Positions 1 to 13,310 of a stretch of 64,000 bases of DNA are shown piece after piece. The stretch comes from Lineus longissimus (lineage: Eukaryota > Nemertea > Pilidiophora > Heteronemertea > Lineidae). The stretch is from contig NC_088323.1 of the NCBI RefSeq assembly GCF_910592395.1, positions 16,291,501 through 16,355,500 of the forward strand, given 5' to 3'. Position 1 is the first letter of the stretch. Every line of letters starts with the position of its first letter. The notes beneath the pieces were generated by a model. It was not told where the DNA came from. It searched no databases and saw only the letters and a list, made by a program, of their open reading frames with translations. Position numbers and translations under genes: made by a program.

Positions 1-777
1 GTTACCAACCTCGACAGGTTTTCATGTTACCAAACAATACAGTTTAACTATACAGATAACTGTAGTCACGCCGCTATCCTGATCTGCTAAGGTTACAGCA
101 GCCGCCCTGAACTAAAGACTGCCCGTGCTGCAACTTACAAAGTAAACTGATCGACTTCAAGACATAGAACGAAGAGAGAATTACAAAGCAATTAACACAA
201 CATTCCCAAACCCTTTCCTTTTGAAATGACACCTTCCAGGCAAGGGGTAATAAGCATACCCAAATTGTTTTTTCGTTAGGCTTCACGCGTCAATTTCATA
301 TCTTAGAATAACTTCCAAGTCGGTATTTATCAATCTCTCCGACCTCTTCAACCACTTGACCTGATCTCTGCAGAGGTGGTAACCCAGATAACCGCACTAT
401 TTGACATATCAGTACGCCAATGTGATCAGGTTCAGCAGTACGCGCAGGTGTACATGAGTTGTTTGGGAAAAATTGTTGACCAAGTAAACCTCGGCAATAA
501 ACCTCGTCCGCGGACTGTGTTTTGACAATGCTTTTTTCTGATAAAGTCACTTGAAAGATAGCGTGGTATTTAGGACATCATTTAACTAGGGTCAACTTAG
601 GATATGCATAGGATATTGTTTCGAACCAGACAGCTCAGAGCATTGTTCGCCCTTGACCTTATCAAGGCTGAGAGACAACCACCATTAGTCAGACAACTGC
701 GAAACATCCATCAATGAGTGAAAATTCCTCCAGTTAAACAGCCAGCTTTGTCTGTTCGTTTGCATTCATAACGTTCT
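1..777. other. No recognisable gene
   Basis: Unique-looking AT-rich sequence. Short open frames are random in composition. Confidence 0.5.
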
Positions 778-1130
778 TCCCATCACCTCGCAGTTCAAAG
801 AATTCAGGCCTCGCCCAAGACACGGTCTACTGTCTTTAACAGAGCCCGCTAGCGCCTGGCATGAATTCCCATTGTTCTACTGTCTTTAACAGAGCCCGCT
901 AGCGCCTGGCATGAATTCCCATTGTTCTATTGTCTTTAACAGAGCCCGCTAGCGCCTGGCATGAATTCCCATTGTTCTACTGTCTTTAACAGAGCCCGCT
1001 AGCGCCTGGCATGAATTCCCATTGTTCTACAGTCTTATCGAAGGATTATCACAGCAATTGTTGGAATCATCGACCCAACGAAACTACTTTCATGGGAGAT
1101 AGTGGGCAGGGGCAAAAATGTGTAAAGGCA
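778..1130. repeat. Left arm of a large imperfect inverted repeat, with 50-bp tandem copies
   Basis: Contains four near-identical 50-base units (828-1027) built on CTACTGTCTTTAACAGAGCC and ending TCCCATTGTT. Preceding bases (CACCTCGCAGTTCAAAGAATTC) and following bases match, inverted, the region 4040-4330. Confidence 0.75.
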
Positions 1131-2664
1131 TATTTACGTAATACAGGGATGATTGAATTAGTTGCGAAGGGACCTAGCAACCTAGCTCATTGAATATTTC
1201 AAACAACAAAACAATGGCTATAGCCTCTACAGTGACCTTGTGACGGGTGTTGAAATACCAGCATCGGAAAAAAGAACGGCTATTTGAAACCACCCTTTAT
1301 AGTAATAGAACCAACAGGTATCTCTACTCACTGATAGATTTGCACCGAGACTGCCTGCAGCTAATAGTACAAAAACAATAGGGGATCTTCTCTTTCCCAG
1401 AGGTTATTTAGTATAATTAAGAACATCAACAAATCACTAATGTATTTTAGATGAGTTCATCATGCTCCGATCGCAGAAATGGGTGAACTTATTCGCATCG
1501 AGACGAGCTTTATTTGCGGCATTTGATGTGGAAACTGATTAACTAAAGGCCAAAGGTATCACAATATTGTCGAAGTGATGTCGGGGGAATTGCGTTCAAT
1601 CGTCAGAGAAAGTGGTGCGAAAGAATCGGTACTCCCTCGTTGCGGAGTTCATAGGTTAGAGTATGCTTTCCCTACTGGTTGTGACTTTGTCCTCAAGAGA
1701 GAAATAATTAGAGACAAATGGATATAATAAATAAACACAATGAAATCTCTTTCCGTGCAACACAGCAATGATGAGGTTGAATATTGGTTGTCTCTCAACT
1801 TTCCTCAGCGAGACCCATTGTTGAAGAAACAGGAAGTTGTTATTACGGAGCCTTTCACAGCCAACGAAAACTCACTTTTGTGGAATATTCGAAGGGGAGA
1901 AACCATACAAGGTGGAATACACATTTGTGGGACCTTTGCTGATGATGATTTCAAATATTTTTTATTGGAAAAACGCAATTTCGATTGGAAAAACGCAATT
2001 TCGTGAACAGCCAAGATCGTGATTTTTTTTCATTTTTCGACACAACATCATATATAACTGCTATTAGACAGGAAACAAAACTGATTATCTAATTGGCCTA
2101 ATGATTGGAAACTATGCCATTACCCAATTAGCCGAAACCACAGGTTTAGTAAATAGCGATTAAAAAGTTACAATTTATGACTGGAAAACGGAAGAAAAAC
2201 CTCATCATTCTAAAACCGAATACAAACAATCCGTGGGAATCTCTAAATTGGCCTCAGTTAAAGTCTCCGTTGCCTGACTGGAAGTTTTCCAAGCTGACCC
2301 ATGCTGATTCCCGTACTCGACACAGCTTGTTTTAAAGTTAAGATAAGTGCATGACAGTGGTTGTTCTGTGCTACAGGGTGCGAAACGGCTAACCAAGTTA
2401 GTGTAACAAGGTGCCAAACGGCTTGCAACGTTACCAAGAAGAGTTCACAGACTACTTCGCCTGTGTTAAAGCAAACCATGTTTATTTGTAGAATGACGAA
2501 GGAATATATTTAAGGTAGACAGAACACAACTTGCCTAAGTCTGACTTTCATGAATGAAAAGCTTACTGTTTCGCAAGTTAACAGGGCACAATAGGGTGAA
2601 ATGAGTTCCTGATAGTTAACCAAATACTTTTCTTTGTTTATATAGTGTAGATGTTTAGTTTGAG
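1131..2664. other. Interior of the inverted-repeat region, no recognisable gene
   Basis: Short frames only, for example 1740-2006, whose product starts MKSLSVQHSNDEVEYWLS and is not recognised. A 17-base direct repeat (TTGGAAAAACGCAATTTC) occurs at 1966-2003. Confidence 0.5.
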
Positions 2665-2928
2665 ATGTTTCTCTGTAGTATACAGGAAGCAACATGTGAC
2701 GATCTACGTGTACGAACTGGGCACTGCCGACTGAGGAACCACCTTCACAGAAAAGGCTTACGGGAATCTGCTCGATGTGAATGGGAAGCTGGAGACCAGA
2801 GTCCAGCTTTTGTGCTTCAGACCTGCTCCCTTATGAAGAATAGAGAGGAGTACATGCCAAAGGACACCACCCTGATCACTAAGCTCTGGGGCTATGTGGC
2901 TTCGGACCTGCTCCCTTATGAAGAATAG
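2665..2928 (+). pseudogene. LINE reverse transcriptase C-terminal fragment
   Basis: The reading frame contains RTGHCRLRNHLHRKGL, then a C-(x)n-E spacing and FVLQTCSLMKNREEYMPK. This is the TGHCRL...HLHR...C...HVLQ.C module found at the C-terminus of non-LTR retrotransposon ORF2 in invertebrates. One expected Cys/His is missing. The 86-base stretch encoding its tail is duplicated (about 2820-2905 and 2906-2990). Nothing else of the element is recognisable. Confidence 0.65.
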
Positions 2929-3059
2929 AGAGGAGTACGTGCCAAAGGACACCACCCTGATCACAAAGCTCTGGGGCTCTGTGGTGGAACTAGGATGGCC
3001 TACTTCGTTACCAAAAACGGACTGTCTGTCTCGCGAGCATCTCAAATATTCGCCACGCA

Positions 3060-3860
3060 AAAGAAGTTAGATGAGCATATGCAGTTGATGGTGATCCGTC
3101 CGGAAGAAAAAAGATATTGCTAATTACACCAGAAGTGATACATCGCTACCTATCACTAAACCCATGTTTACAGTTGCATTTACCTCCCGCTCATTTGCTA
3201 CAGTATCGTATCATGATAAGAGAAGCTCGGAGAAACGTAAGTTTGCCTGAAATACACCGACGGTGGAAACAAGCAATATCAAATACTTCTTAAAGGGAAA
3301 TCCTGGGCGTGGGATTAAACAGGCGAGGAGAATGATACCCATGTTTACCATCATGCGTCACCACATGTAGCATCAAAATAGCTGACCTCTAATAAATGAA
3401 TTTTGCTCGAATTGCGAGTCACTTTTGGACGTGGCTTGTGTACTTGAGGCAGGCCTACGGATACATTCTGTTATAGTGCACAGTGTATTGTATCTTCGTG
3501 GGTTTTCAATGAGATGGTTTGGAGAGGTCACGGCACCGCTGGAAGCCATTTTTATATGAAAAACCAACATATCTCCTGCCAGTTTGTCCCTTCAACATCT
3601 AACATCTGTTCACTTTTCGCTTATTTTTTGCGCGCATTCATGAGAGTATGATGGTTGCTTACCCAGGACCAACCTCTTCTACAAACCAGTGCTGAGGCTG
3701 ATGAGTTAGATCAATTAAGCGTGATCACTCAGAAAGAATGAAAATATGCATCTTGCTAATTATGCGAGCAACAATCCATCGCTACCTATCACTAAACCCT
3801 TGTTTACAAAAGAATTTAGCTCTCGCTCATTTTCTACGGAGAGGTATCATTTCACTCCGG
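3060..3860. other. Old duplicated non-coding segment
   Basis: About 3118-3230 and 3755-3860 share CATCGCTACCTATCACTAAA and neighbouring text in direct orientation. No gene was seen. Confidence 0.6.
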
Positions 3861-3951
3861 GCAAAAGGTATTTTGAAGTTATACGTTTTTGCTCCGGGTC
3901 AAAGTTGGAAATAACTGGTGATATGCGTATAGACAAGTGACGAGTACCCTC

Positions 3952-4000
3952 TCTGAAGATACCTTGAGTAGTTGGGTCCCATACGCAAGGTATCTTCAGA
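3952..4000. repeat. Perfect 15-bp hairpin
   Basis: TCTGAAGATACCTTG at 3952-3966 is followed after 19 bases by its exact reverse complement at 3986-4000. Confidence 0.85.
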
Positions 4001-4039
4001 GTCAAACTAGGTGGTATACGAGGATGGCGAGACCCCTGA

Positions 4040-4332
4040 AAAATCCCTTCCGTTGCAGGTCTAGGCCTATTGACTCCCAAGAAAGCTGTTTCCTGGCGGA
4101 CGATGTTATCAAGATTTGCCCTGATAAGCCTTTCGATAAAGCAGTAGAACAATGGGAATTTAGGCCTAGGTGCGAGCGGGCTTTGTTTAAAGACAATAGA
4201 CCGTGTATTGGGCTCGATCTCAATTCTTTAACTGCGAGGTAAAGAAAACGTAACGACAGGAATTTAGGCCTTGGTGCGAGCGGGCTTTGTTTAAAGACAG
4301 TAGACCGTGTATTGGGCTAGGCCTTATTCTTT
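4040..4332. repeat. Right arm of the large imperfect inverted repeat
   Basis: Read on the minus strand it contains two copies of an ACACGGTCTACTGTCTTTAA-type unit spaced 104 bases, CCTCGCAGTTAAAGAATTG, and a GGGAGT-containing inner part, collinear with the left arm at 778-1130. Divergence is roughly 20-30% by eye. Confidence 0.65.
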
Positions 4333-4334
4333 TA

Positions 4335-6520
4335 ACGGTGTGGTATGGGTCGTAATAATTTTGTCCTACAATACGTTTTATTGTGATTACACGTGGCACA
4401 ACTACAAATTGGAAGATAATAGTCGATGGTCAAACAATATTCCCCGCTATTTGTCATAGATAAAAAGTGTTGCCATAAGTTTGCCAAGGAAACCGACACC
4501 AACTGCGGAATGCGCAAGATCGACTGAAGTTCTCACTTACAAAAAGGGGATAAGATGTTGCTTTCTACATGGCCCAGCTACAGTTTCGACTGACACCAAC
4601 TTTAATAACTGGTCAGTGGGGATACTGGCCGTTTCTTTCGCACTTTCACAGCAGTAGATGACCAAGGCATGCAATAAAGTCAGCAATAAATCTCTATTTT
4701 CGATACTGATGAGGGGACAGCATACCGATGTCATGATCCTGCCAGACGTTCAGGGAGGCCTGACCGTGAGCACACTCTCCGTAGCAAAGGCCCGGAGCAA
4801 CGGTTACAAGTTTTGTGGTGTTTGATCTTTCAGTAATTCTCGGCATCACGGAAAAACCCGAGTACTTCCGACGACCTTCCGGATATGTCAGTATTGCAGC
4901 ACGAATGGTTCCGAGATGATGGCGAAGATGACGTCAATGATTTACAACATCGGTTTATCGTCCCTGATTTAATATAACCCACCAACACCGATCTCCAAGC
5001 GATCGGGTACATGTGTATACAAAAATGTGAAAAATATTTATCGAGCTCCTCATCAACAGATATCAAGTAATTGAGTGTTTACTAAGGTGTTTATTATGCT
5101 GACCTTTTTCATACTAGCAAGGTTTGGATTCATGAGATGTTTAAATCAGAGAATAAACCTGAGAGATTGAATGCGGGCCTAAACACTGCTCGCTTGTGGT
5201 ATTTTCCTTGTTCTTTGTTCACCAGCTCACGTGTGACGCGCCACTCACAGAACAATGCAGAATGAACCTTTGTTTTGCTTATTGTTCCGATTCGTTGTAC
5301 CAGAAAACAAGCAATGAAGTCAATGGAAATAGCGCAACAAGTTCACAATTTCACATAAGAACAAACTATGGTTCCGCAGCCAACAGGGTCGGAGAAATGA
5401 ACACTTACCTCCAATATCCTCAGGGTGTGTGTCTATTGACTGTTGATGTAACTTTACTGTCACGTAACCTACGGCATTTTTAAAGCGCTGATTGGCACTT
5501 TAGCAAAATAGCCTAAAATTGACAGTTTAGCGGGATCGCTATTGGATTGCTTCGATATTTTCCGGGTTTGCACACAAAATCCTAACACTGACTTTTCAAA
5601 CTTCCACACCATGTCCACCAGTGTAGTGTTTTTCATATCGTTCTGGCCAAATGTACTAAGTTGAACTCAGGAATGCGACCAGATCACATTTTCCAAAACA
5701 TATTGGTGTTGCACAACACTAGACTATCCTTTGGGTAGGCCGGACCAATGCTCTTTCACGGTGTCAATAAAAGCCAGTCAATTATGACACTGACTGCCCA
5801 GGGCTGTGTAACATTACTATAGTAACAAGATGTCAGCCAAGTGGCTTTGACCAGATCTATCGGTGTCAGAACAAAAACATTTAAGAAATCGTCTAAAAAG
5901 TGCAGCACATTCGACTACATATAAGACAGGGCGTTTATTCTCACATGGACGTTTCCCTCTTTTATACAGATGACGTTGGGTGGCCTGACTTTTTACCCGA
6001 AGCCCCATGTTCTCCTGCCCTTTATTGATATAATCATGATGTAGTCTTAGCGTCGGCGGCTATGTCAAACACGATTATAAAACCACGCACACTCCCTCGC
6101 AGGTGTTGTTGATGAGGTTGATGAATATCGTCGGTATCCCGAAGTGGTCATAGTTTGTTAAAGTGCGCCTCGCTCAACACTATCGAAGACTTTCTTCTAG
6201 TCGATATGAAGGTGGTCCCATTCTATCGACTGTCTCCAGATTATGAACAACAAAGAAGGCGGTATAAGATCATTTTTCAGCCAATACAAAAAAGCAACAT
6301 TGCAAATCAAATATTGCGATATTGCTTGTAATAAGCTTTTATCGTAAATTTCCAATAATATTGGTAATCTCCAAATGAACGCACTGTACATGCATCACTT
6401 TGTTTTCATAATAAGAGTAAATGTGTAGGAGCGGGAAAATGAGTTAGATTCTTGATGCGATCATGGAATGTTAGAGGAGATTCATGGTCTGATCTATATG
6501 CCGCTTTATCATTATTAAGC
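4335..6520. other. No recognisable gene
   Basis: Unique sequence with short random frames on both strands. Nothing with splice-consistent conserved coding text was noticed. Confidence 0.5.
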
Positions 6521-6521
6521 T

Positions 6522-6772
6522 AGTAGGTCGGTTAGGTGGGTAATCAAGTAACGCGGGTCATCACGGAATCCATGAGACCATGACCAGGGTCAGTCTCTAT
6601 CAACAGTATTTTAAACAGGTGTTAGGTGGGTAATCAAGTAACGCGGGTCATCACGGAATCCATGAGACCATGGCCAGGGTCAGTCTCTATCAACAGTATT
6701 TTAAACAGGTGTTAGGTGGGTAATCAAGTAACGCGGGGCATCACGGAATCCACGAGACCATGGCCAGGGTCG
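6522..6772. repeat. 91-bp tandem repeat, 2.7 copies
   Basis: Units start GGTTAGGTGGGTAATCAAGT and contain GGTCAGTCTCTATCAACAGT. Sequence identity between copies is very high. Confidence 0.9.
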
Positions 6773-8204
6773 CTGTGATCTGAGTTTAAAGTGCAGTGGG
6801 ACAGTGTCAGAACTCACCACAATTAGGAAATATCCATGGTTGATATTCAACCAGAAAAAGTCTGTTATTTCATAACAAGTGTAAAATATCAACATGAAAA
6901 CACATCTGGCAGTCTTATTTTTTCCTGTACTACAACACCATTGCTTTTTTCGTGTGTTTTTTTCAAGAAATAAAAAAGTTTTTTGTTACCTTTTGTAAAT
7001 TGACGATTACAGGAGTAAAAAACACTGTTCGCTCAGAACTGTGCATGGACACTAGTTCAGCTGGTTCAAGACTAACACAGACTGGAAAACTGCTCGCAAA
7101 GTGAAAGTCCGCACGGAGCTATCCGCCGACGACTCGGTATCGCCGCCGGACCAGCATGAGAAGCAGGTGTTCGGATAAGGTATCATAAAACATGCCCCCA
7201 TCATGTTTACGATCTATCGATTAACATTCCCAGTGACTGATAGATCAGACTAACTACATGTACAACTATTGCTCCGGTCAGAGGTTGAATGTTCTAGGGC
7301 AGGCTAGAGAGCTGCGGGAGATGGATGGAGTAGTTGAGTAAAACAAAGACGACCACAGCCTGGGGAAAGAGTGAAACATTACCCAGGGGAACGGTCCCCG
7401 GAAAAAAACTGAACTTACGTGGTAAATCCAGGCTCCGAGTCATCTCGTATTCCTGGAGTCCCTCGGCCATGCGTCTGAATTAAGAACCCGGTCACTGCCG
7501 CACAGCTCCGCGCATGCAAAGACTTTGTTGAACAGACATATATCCAAAACTATGAGTTGAATTCCCTTCACGGGACATCATCTTGCACTAACACATGTAG
7601 TAGGCCTTCGTTGATATCTTACATCAAAAAATGAAAGTTAAATGACGCAAACGAAGCCAGGTGGTGTTTCTTTAGTTATCGATCGTTTTACTTCAATGGA
7701 CAGATTCAAACACTTCACATATTTTAATTTGTACCAAAACTGACCGCCTTCCCTGTCCGTATCTTTTTCATTCAAAACCGCGCGCGAATAGTAACAAAAT
7801 AATCATTTAATTTGAAAACGAAGCCCAGTTGCGTTCGCTCCACCATTACAAACAAACACAGGGTAATTAGGTGTGGAAGGTAAGAAATTAAAAACCGATC
7901 ACGGCGCTGGGACTTTACGATCATGCAAGTAATGAAGCTTTCCTACCTTGGTGTTCCAGACAAGCTGAGAATATCCCGAGGGTGATCTCATGAACTCGTT
8001 TATATTCCAAAAAGATGTGTTATGTCCATTTGAAATGTGTTATGTCCAATTAATATGTGATACGTCCTCTATAGATGCGCTATATCTCCTAGTTAGATAT
8101 GTTAGCAGCTACTTAAAAGTGTTATATCCAATAGAAATGTGGATGTACTATAAGTCTCTCATTTCAGATGCGTTAGACCCCTGTGACACGTTAAGAAATG
8201 TTGA
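6773..8204. other. No recognisable gene
   Basis: Mostly unique sequence. Around 8005-8130 there are loose repeats of a TGTGTTATGTCCAATT motif just before the 70/71-bp array. Confidence 0.5.
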
Positions 8205-10615
8205 GACACTCTGAATAGGGAGTTCTTCATCCAGTACATCATGTCCTTGTCAGAGGACAACCTACTGTCTTTGAGACACCCTGAATAGGGAGTTCTTCAT
8301 CCAGTACATCATGGCCTTGTCAGAGGACAACCTACTGTCTTTGAGATGCCCTGAATAGGGAGTTCTTCATCCAGTACATCATGTCCTTGCTGGAGGACAA
8401 CCTGCTGTCTTTTGAGACACCCTGAATAGGGAGCCCTTCATCCAGTACATCATGTCCTTGTTGGAGGACAACCTACTGTCTTTGAGACACTCTGAATAGG
8501 GAGCTCTTCATCCAGTACATCATGTCCCTGTCAGAGGACAGCCTACTGTCTTTTGAGACACCCTGAACAGGGAGCTCTTCATCAAGTACATCATGTCCTT
8601 GTTGGAGGACATCCTACTGTCTTTTGAGACACCCTGAATAGGGAGTTCTTCATCCAGTACATCATGTCCTTGTTGGAGGACAACCTGCTGTCTTTGAGAC
8701 ACCCTGAATAGGGAATTCTTCATCCAGTACATCATGTCCTTGTTGGAGGACATCCTACTGTCTTTTGAGACACCCTGAATAGGGAGTTCTTCATCCAGTA
8801 CATCATGTCCTTGTTGGAGGACAACCTGCTGTCTTTGAGACACCCTGAATAGGGAGCTCTTCATCCAGTACATCATGTCCTTGCTGGAGGACAGCTTACT
8901 GTCTTTGAGACACCCTGATTAGGGAGTTCTTCATCCAGTACATCATGTCCTTGTTGGAGGACAGCCTACTGTCTTTGTGACGCCCTGAATAGGGAGTTCT
9001 TCATCCAGTACATCATGTCCTTGTTGGAGGACAGCTTACTGTCTTTGAGACACCCTGATTAGGGATTTCTTCATCCAGTACATCATGTCCTTGCTGGAGG
9101 ACAGCTTACTGTCTTTTGAGACACCCTAAATATGGAGTTCTTCATCCAGTACATCATGTCCTTGCTGGAGGACAGCTTACTGTCTTTTGAGACACCCTGA
9201 TTAGGGATTTCTTCATCCAGTACATCATGTCCTTGTTGGAGGACAGCCTACTGTCTTTGTGACGCCCTGAATAGGGAGTTCTTCATCCAGTACATCATGT
9301 CCTTGTTGGAGGACAGCCTACTGTCTTTGTGACGCCCTGAATAGGGAGCTCTTCATCCAGTACATCATGTCCTTGCTGGAGGACAGCTTACTGTCTTTTG
9401 AGACACCCTGAATAGGGAGTTCTTCATCAAGTACATCATATCCTTGCTGGAGGAGAGCTCACTGTCTTTGAGACACCCTGAATAGGGAGCCCTTCATCCA
9501 GTACATCATGTCCTTGTTGGAGGACAGCTTACTGTCTTTGGAGACACCCTGAATAGGGATTTCTTCATCCAGTACATCATGTCCTTGTTGGAGGACAGCT
9601 TACTGTCTTTGAGACACCCTGAATAGGGAGCCCTTCATCCAGTACATCATGTCCTTGCTGGAGGACAGCTTACTGTCTTTTGAGACACCCTGAATAGGGA
9701 GTTCTTCATCAAGTACATCATATCCTTGCTGGAGGAGAGCTCACTGTCTTTGAGACACCCTGAATAGGGAGCCCTTCATCCAGTACATCATGTCCTTGTT
9801 GGAGGACAGCTTACTGTCTTTGGAGACACCCTGAATAGGGATTTCTTCATCCAGTACATCATGTCCTTGTTGGAGGACAGCTTACTGTCTTTGAGACACC
9901 CTGAATAGGGAGCCCTTCATCCAGTACATCATGTCCTTGCTGGAGGACAGCTTACTGTCTTTGAGACACACTGAATAGGGAGTTCTTCATCCAGTACATC
10001 ATGTCCTTGCTGGAGGACAGCTCACTGTCTTTGAGACACCCTGAATAGGGAGCTCTTCATCCAGTACATCATGTCCTTGTTGGAGGACAACCTGCTGTCT
10101 TTGAGACACCCTGAATAGGGAGCTCTTCATCCAGTACATCATGTCCTTGTTGGAGGACAGCTTACTGTCTTTGAGACACCCTGAATAGGGAGCTCTTCAT
10201 CCAGTACATCATGTCCTTGTTGGAGGACAACCTACTGTCTTTGAGACACCCTGAATAGGGAGTTCTTCATCCAGTACATCATGCCCTTGTTGGAGGACAG
10301 CCTACTATCTTTTGAGACACCCTGAATAGGGAGCTCTTCATCCAGTACATCATGTCCTTCCTGGAGGACAGCCTACTGTCTTTGAGACACCCTGAATAGG
10401 GAGTTCTTCATCCAGTACATCATGTCCTTGCTGGAGGACAGCCTACTGTCTTTGTGACGCCCTGAATAGGGAGTTCTTCATCAAGTACATCATGTCCTTG
10501 CTGGAGGACAGCCTACTATCTTTTGAGACACCCTGAATAGGGAGTTCTTCATCCAGTACATCATGTCCTTGCTGGAGGACAGCTTACTGTCTTTTGAGAC
10601 ACCCTGAATTGGCAT
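8205..10615. repeat. 70/71-bp minisatellite, about 34 copies
   Basis: Tandem units GAGACACCCTGAATAGGGAG, TTCTTCATCCAGTACATCAT and GTCCTTGTTGGAGGACA plus a CCTACTGTCTTT-like tail. The unit alternates between 70 and 71 bases by a TTT/TTTT change. Blocks of several units recur (for example 9366-9600 and 9660-9900), indicating multi-unit duplications. The same monomer occurs inside the foldback element at 54.5-54.86 kb. Open frames through it are artefacts. Confidence 0.98.
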
Positions 10616-11364
10616 TTTTTAACCAGTAGAGCTTGTCCCCTGTCAGAGGACAGACTGCTTGGTGAATTTCCAACAGTCATAGACCACTCCTTCTCTAGGC
10701 CGATCATTGCAAACCAAAACATTTTACGTTTATTCAGGTAGCTAAGATTACCAGTGAGCCAATTTGATGACATCCTCAGCTGAGGAATGGATGACATCGT
10801 CCAGAGTGTCCACAACAAGTTGGCCAGCATCCCTAATATAAGCAGTATTCATGAGAGGCCATGTTACTCAATGGTCAAACCACTACATAGATGGCAGCAC
10901 CAGACGGATCGTGTCCTCAGTTCGGCCTTCTCGCCTTCTGAAAGTCTAAAGGCTCAGCTGAAAGAGATAACGCTACTTAACACCAACGTTAATGACAAAA
11001 CCAGGCCCAGGTCAAGGACAAATACCTCGTTATCGTTTACTTATATATTTATTATATTTACACACAACAAATCACTTTATATGCAGCTTACAAACTCACA
11101 ATATATCATGTAAAAAGAATTACTTTGGCACTTGAAAGCTCAAGACCCTAAATCATTACCCCTTCACCATCTCCTGTGTGACCCATTCGACCCAATCAGG
11201 GAGGACGTCTCCACGTCTGGTCATTGACCAATCACTCACAACATGAACTTGTGTCCATGTTGATGCACTTTCCGATGATGATTTCATAACACCATATCTA
11301 TGTATTCAACAAGCCAGTCTCACTAAAATACCACTCAAGATGCATTTCTTTAAACATTCTTTTA
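10616..11364. other. Spacer between arrays, no gene
   Basis: Begins with a decayed satellite monomer (10616-10660). The open frames at 10561-10830 (minus) and 10787-11113 (plus) have no recognisable domain. Confidence 0.5.
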
Positions 11365-11967
11365 CATCACAGGGGAGTAATCCCACTTTGTATGATCGCC
11401 CAAGGCCGTACTAGTTCTACCAGGATGTTTACATCACAGGGGAGGAATCCCACTTTGTATGATCGCCCAAGGCCGTACTAGTTCTACCAGGATGTTTACA
11501 TCACAGGGGAGTAATCCCACTTTGTATGATCGCCCAAGGCCGTACTAGTTCTACCAGGATGTTTACATCACAGGGGAGTAATCCCACTTTGTATGATCGC
11601 CCAAGGCCGTACTAGTTCTACCAGGATGTTTACATCACAGGGGAGTAATCCCACTTTGTATGATCGCCCAAGGCCGTACTAGTTCTACCAGAATGTTTAC
11701 ATCATAGGGGAGTAATCCCACTTTGTATGATCGCCCAAGGCCGTACTAGTTCTACCAGAATGTTTACATCATAGGGGAGTAATCCCACTTTGTATGATCG
11801 CCCAAGGCCGTACTAGTTCTACCAGGATGTTTACATCACAGGGGAGTAATCCCACTTTGTATGATCGCCCAAGGCCGTACTAGTTCTACCAGGATGTTTA
11901 CATCACAGGGGAGTAATCCCACTTTGTATGATCGCCCAAGGCCGTACTAGTTCTACCAGGATGTTTA
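11365..11967. repeat. 67-bp minisatellite, 9 copies
   Basis: Almost perfect units TTTACATCACAGGGGAGTAA, TCCCACTTTGTATGATCGCC, CAAGGCCGTACTAGTTCTAC, CAGGATG. Only a few substitutions distinguish copies. Confidence 0.98.
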
Positions 11968-11986
11968 AAGCAAAATTCCCTTGCAG

Positions 11987-12149
11987 AATCCAGCAGAACC
12001 TCTTCTTAAAGGGCACCCTCGCGACTGACCAATGCTTTCCTTAACAGAGAGGTGTCCTGATTAGAGAGGTCAAATTGAATGGAAGGTACCAATCTGGAAC
12101 CGTGCTAGTGTCCTTAATAGAGAGGTGTCCGCTAAGGGAGGTCCCACTG
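11987..12149. mobile_element. pogo/Tigger-like MITE
   Basis: Begins GCAGAACCTCTTCTTAAAGG and ends, inverted, CAGTGGGACCTCCCTTAGCG with GACACCTCTCTATTAAGGAC just inside. Same family as 22273-22431. It directly follows the 67-bp array. Confidence 0.7.
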
Positions 12150-12648
12150 TACCTAGATATGGTGTTTATGAAGCTGATCATGTCTTTATCTGAAAGGAGA
12201 TCAAATTGGTAAGTACCAGTAGTTCAATACGCGACCCGGCCTCTTAATACCTAATTGTGGTCATCCAAATTGATATTGTTAACTGAATTAGTCTGAGCAA
12301 ACCTAAAGAAATGCACAAGCTTTGAAAATATTTCAAAACTAAACATGAGGTACATGTACATTGTATTTCATTAAACTGACCAGTTGACGCTTTGATTCAA
12401 TCAAGTAAAAATGTTCTTGGAATTCTTTCAACTCACGCATTAAATTCCAAATACTGGCCAATCAGAAATGGACATCTACCTACCAATCCGGTCACAGAGT
12501 CATTAGAAGAGTAGTAAATAAAAATTCTAGTCAATATTCTCCTGAAGTGCTCACATAATCTCACCCTTTTTCGGCATATTAAGTAAGATAAAAACAAAAT
12601 ATAAGGTACAATGCGTTCATAAATACCTAACCTTGTGGACATCTTACC

Positions 12649-13310
12649 GAATAATTTGACAGTGGAGCCACCTGGCAGCCAAAAGAGGAACACAATTTGA
12701 CAGTGGAGCCACCTGGCAGCCAAAAGAGGAACACAATTTGACAGTGGAGCCACCTGGCAGCCAAACGAGGAACAGAATTTGACCGTGGAGCCACCTGGCA
12801 GCCAAAAGAGGAACACAATTTGACAGTGGAGCCACCTGGCAGCCAAAAGAGGAACACAATTTGACCGTGGAGCCACCTGGTAGCCAAAAGAGGAACACAA
12901 TTTGACAGTGGAGCCACCTGGCAGGCAAAAGAGGAACACAATTTGACCGTGGAGCCACCTGGCAGCCAAAAGAGGAACACAATTTGACATTGGAGCCACC
13001 TGGCAGCCAAAAGAGGAACACAATTTGACAGTGGAGCCACCTGGCAGCAAAAAGAGGAACAGAATTTGACAGTGGAGCCACCTGGCAGCCAAAAGAGGAA
13101 CAGAATTTGACAGTGGAGCCACCTGGCAGGCAAAAGAGGAACACAATTTGACAGTGGAGCCACCTGGCAGCCAAAAGAGGAACAGAATTTGACAGTGGAG
13201 CCACCTGGCAGCCAAAAGAGGAACAGAATTTGACAGTGGAGCCACCTGGCAGCCAAGAGGAACACAATTTGACAGTGGAGCCACCTGGCAGCCAAAAGAG
13301 GAACACAAAT
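12649..13310. repeat. 39-bp minisatellite, about 17 copies
   Basis: Tandem units ACAATTTGACAGTGGAGCCA plus CCTGGCAGCCAAAAGAGGA. As 39 is divisible by three, all three minus-strand frames stay open (up to 309 codons), which mimics a repetitive protein. Confidence 0.98.

Noticed and set aside
8205-10615. CRISPR-like repeat array
   Set aside because: Units are contiguous with no unique spacers, the genome is eukaryotic, and there are no cas genes.
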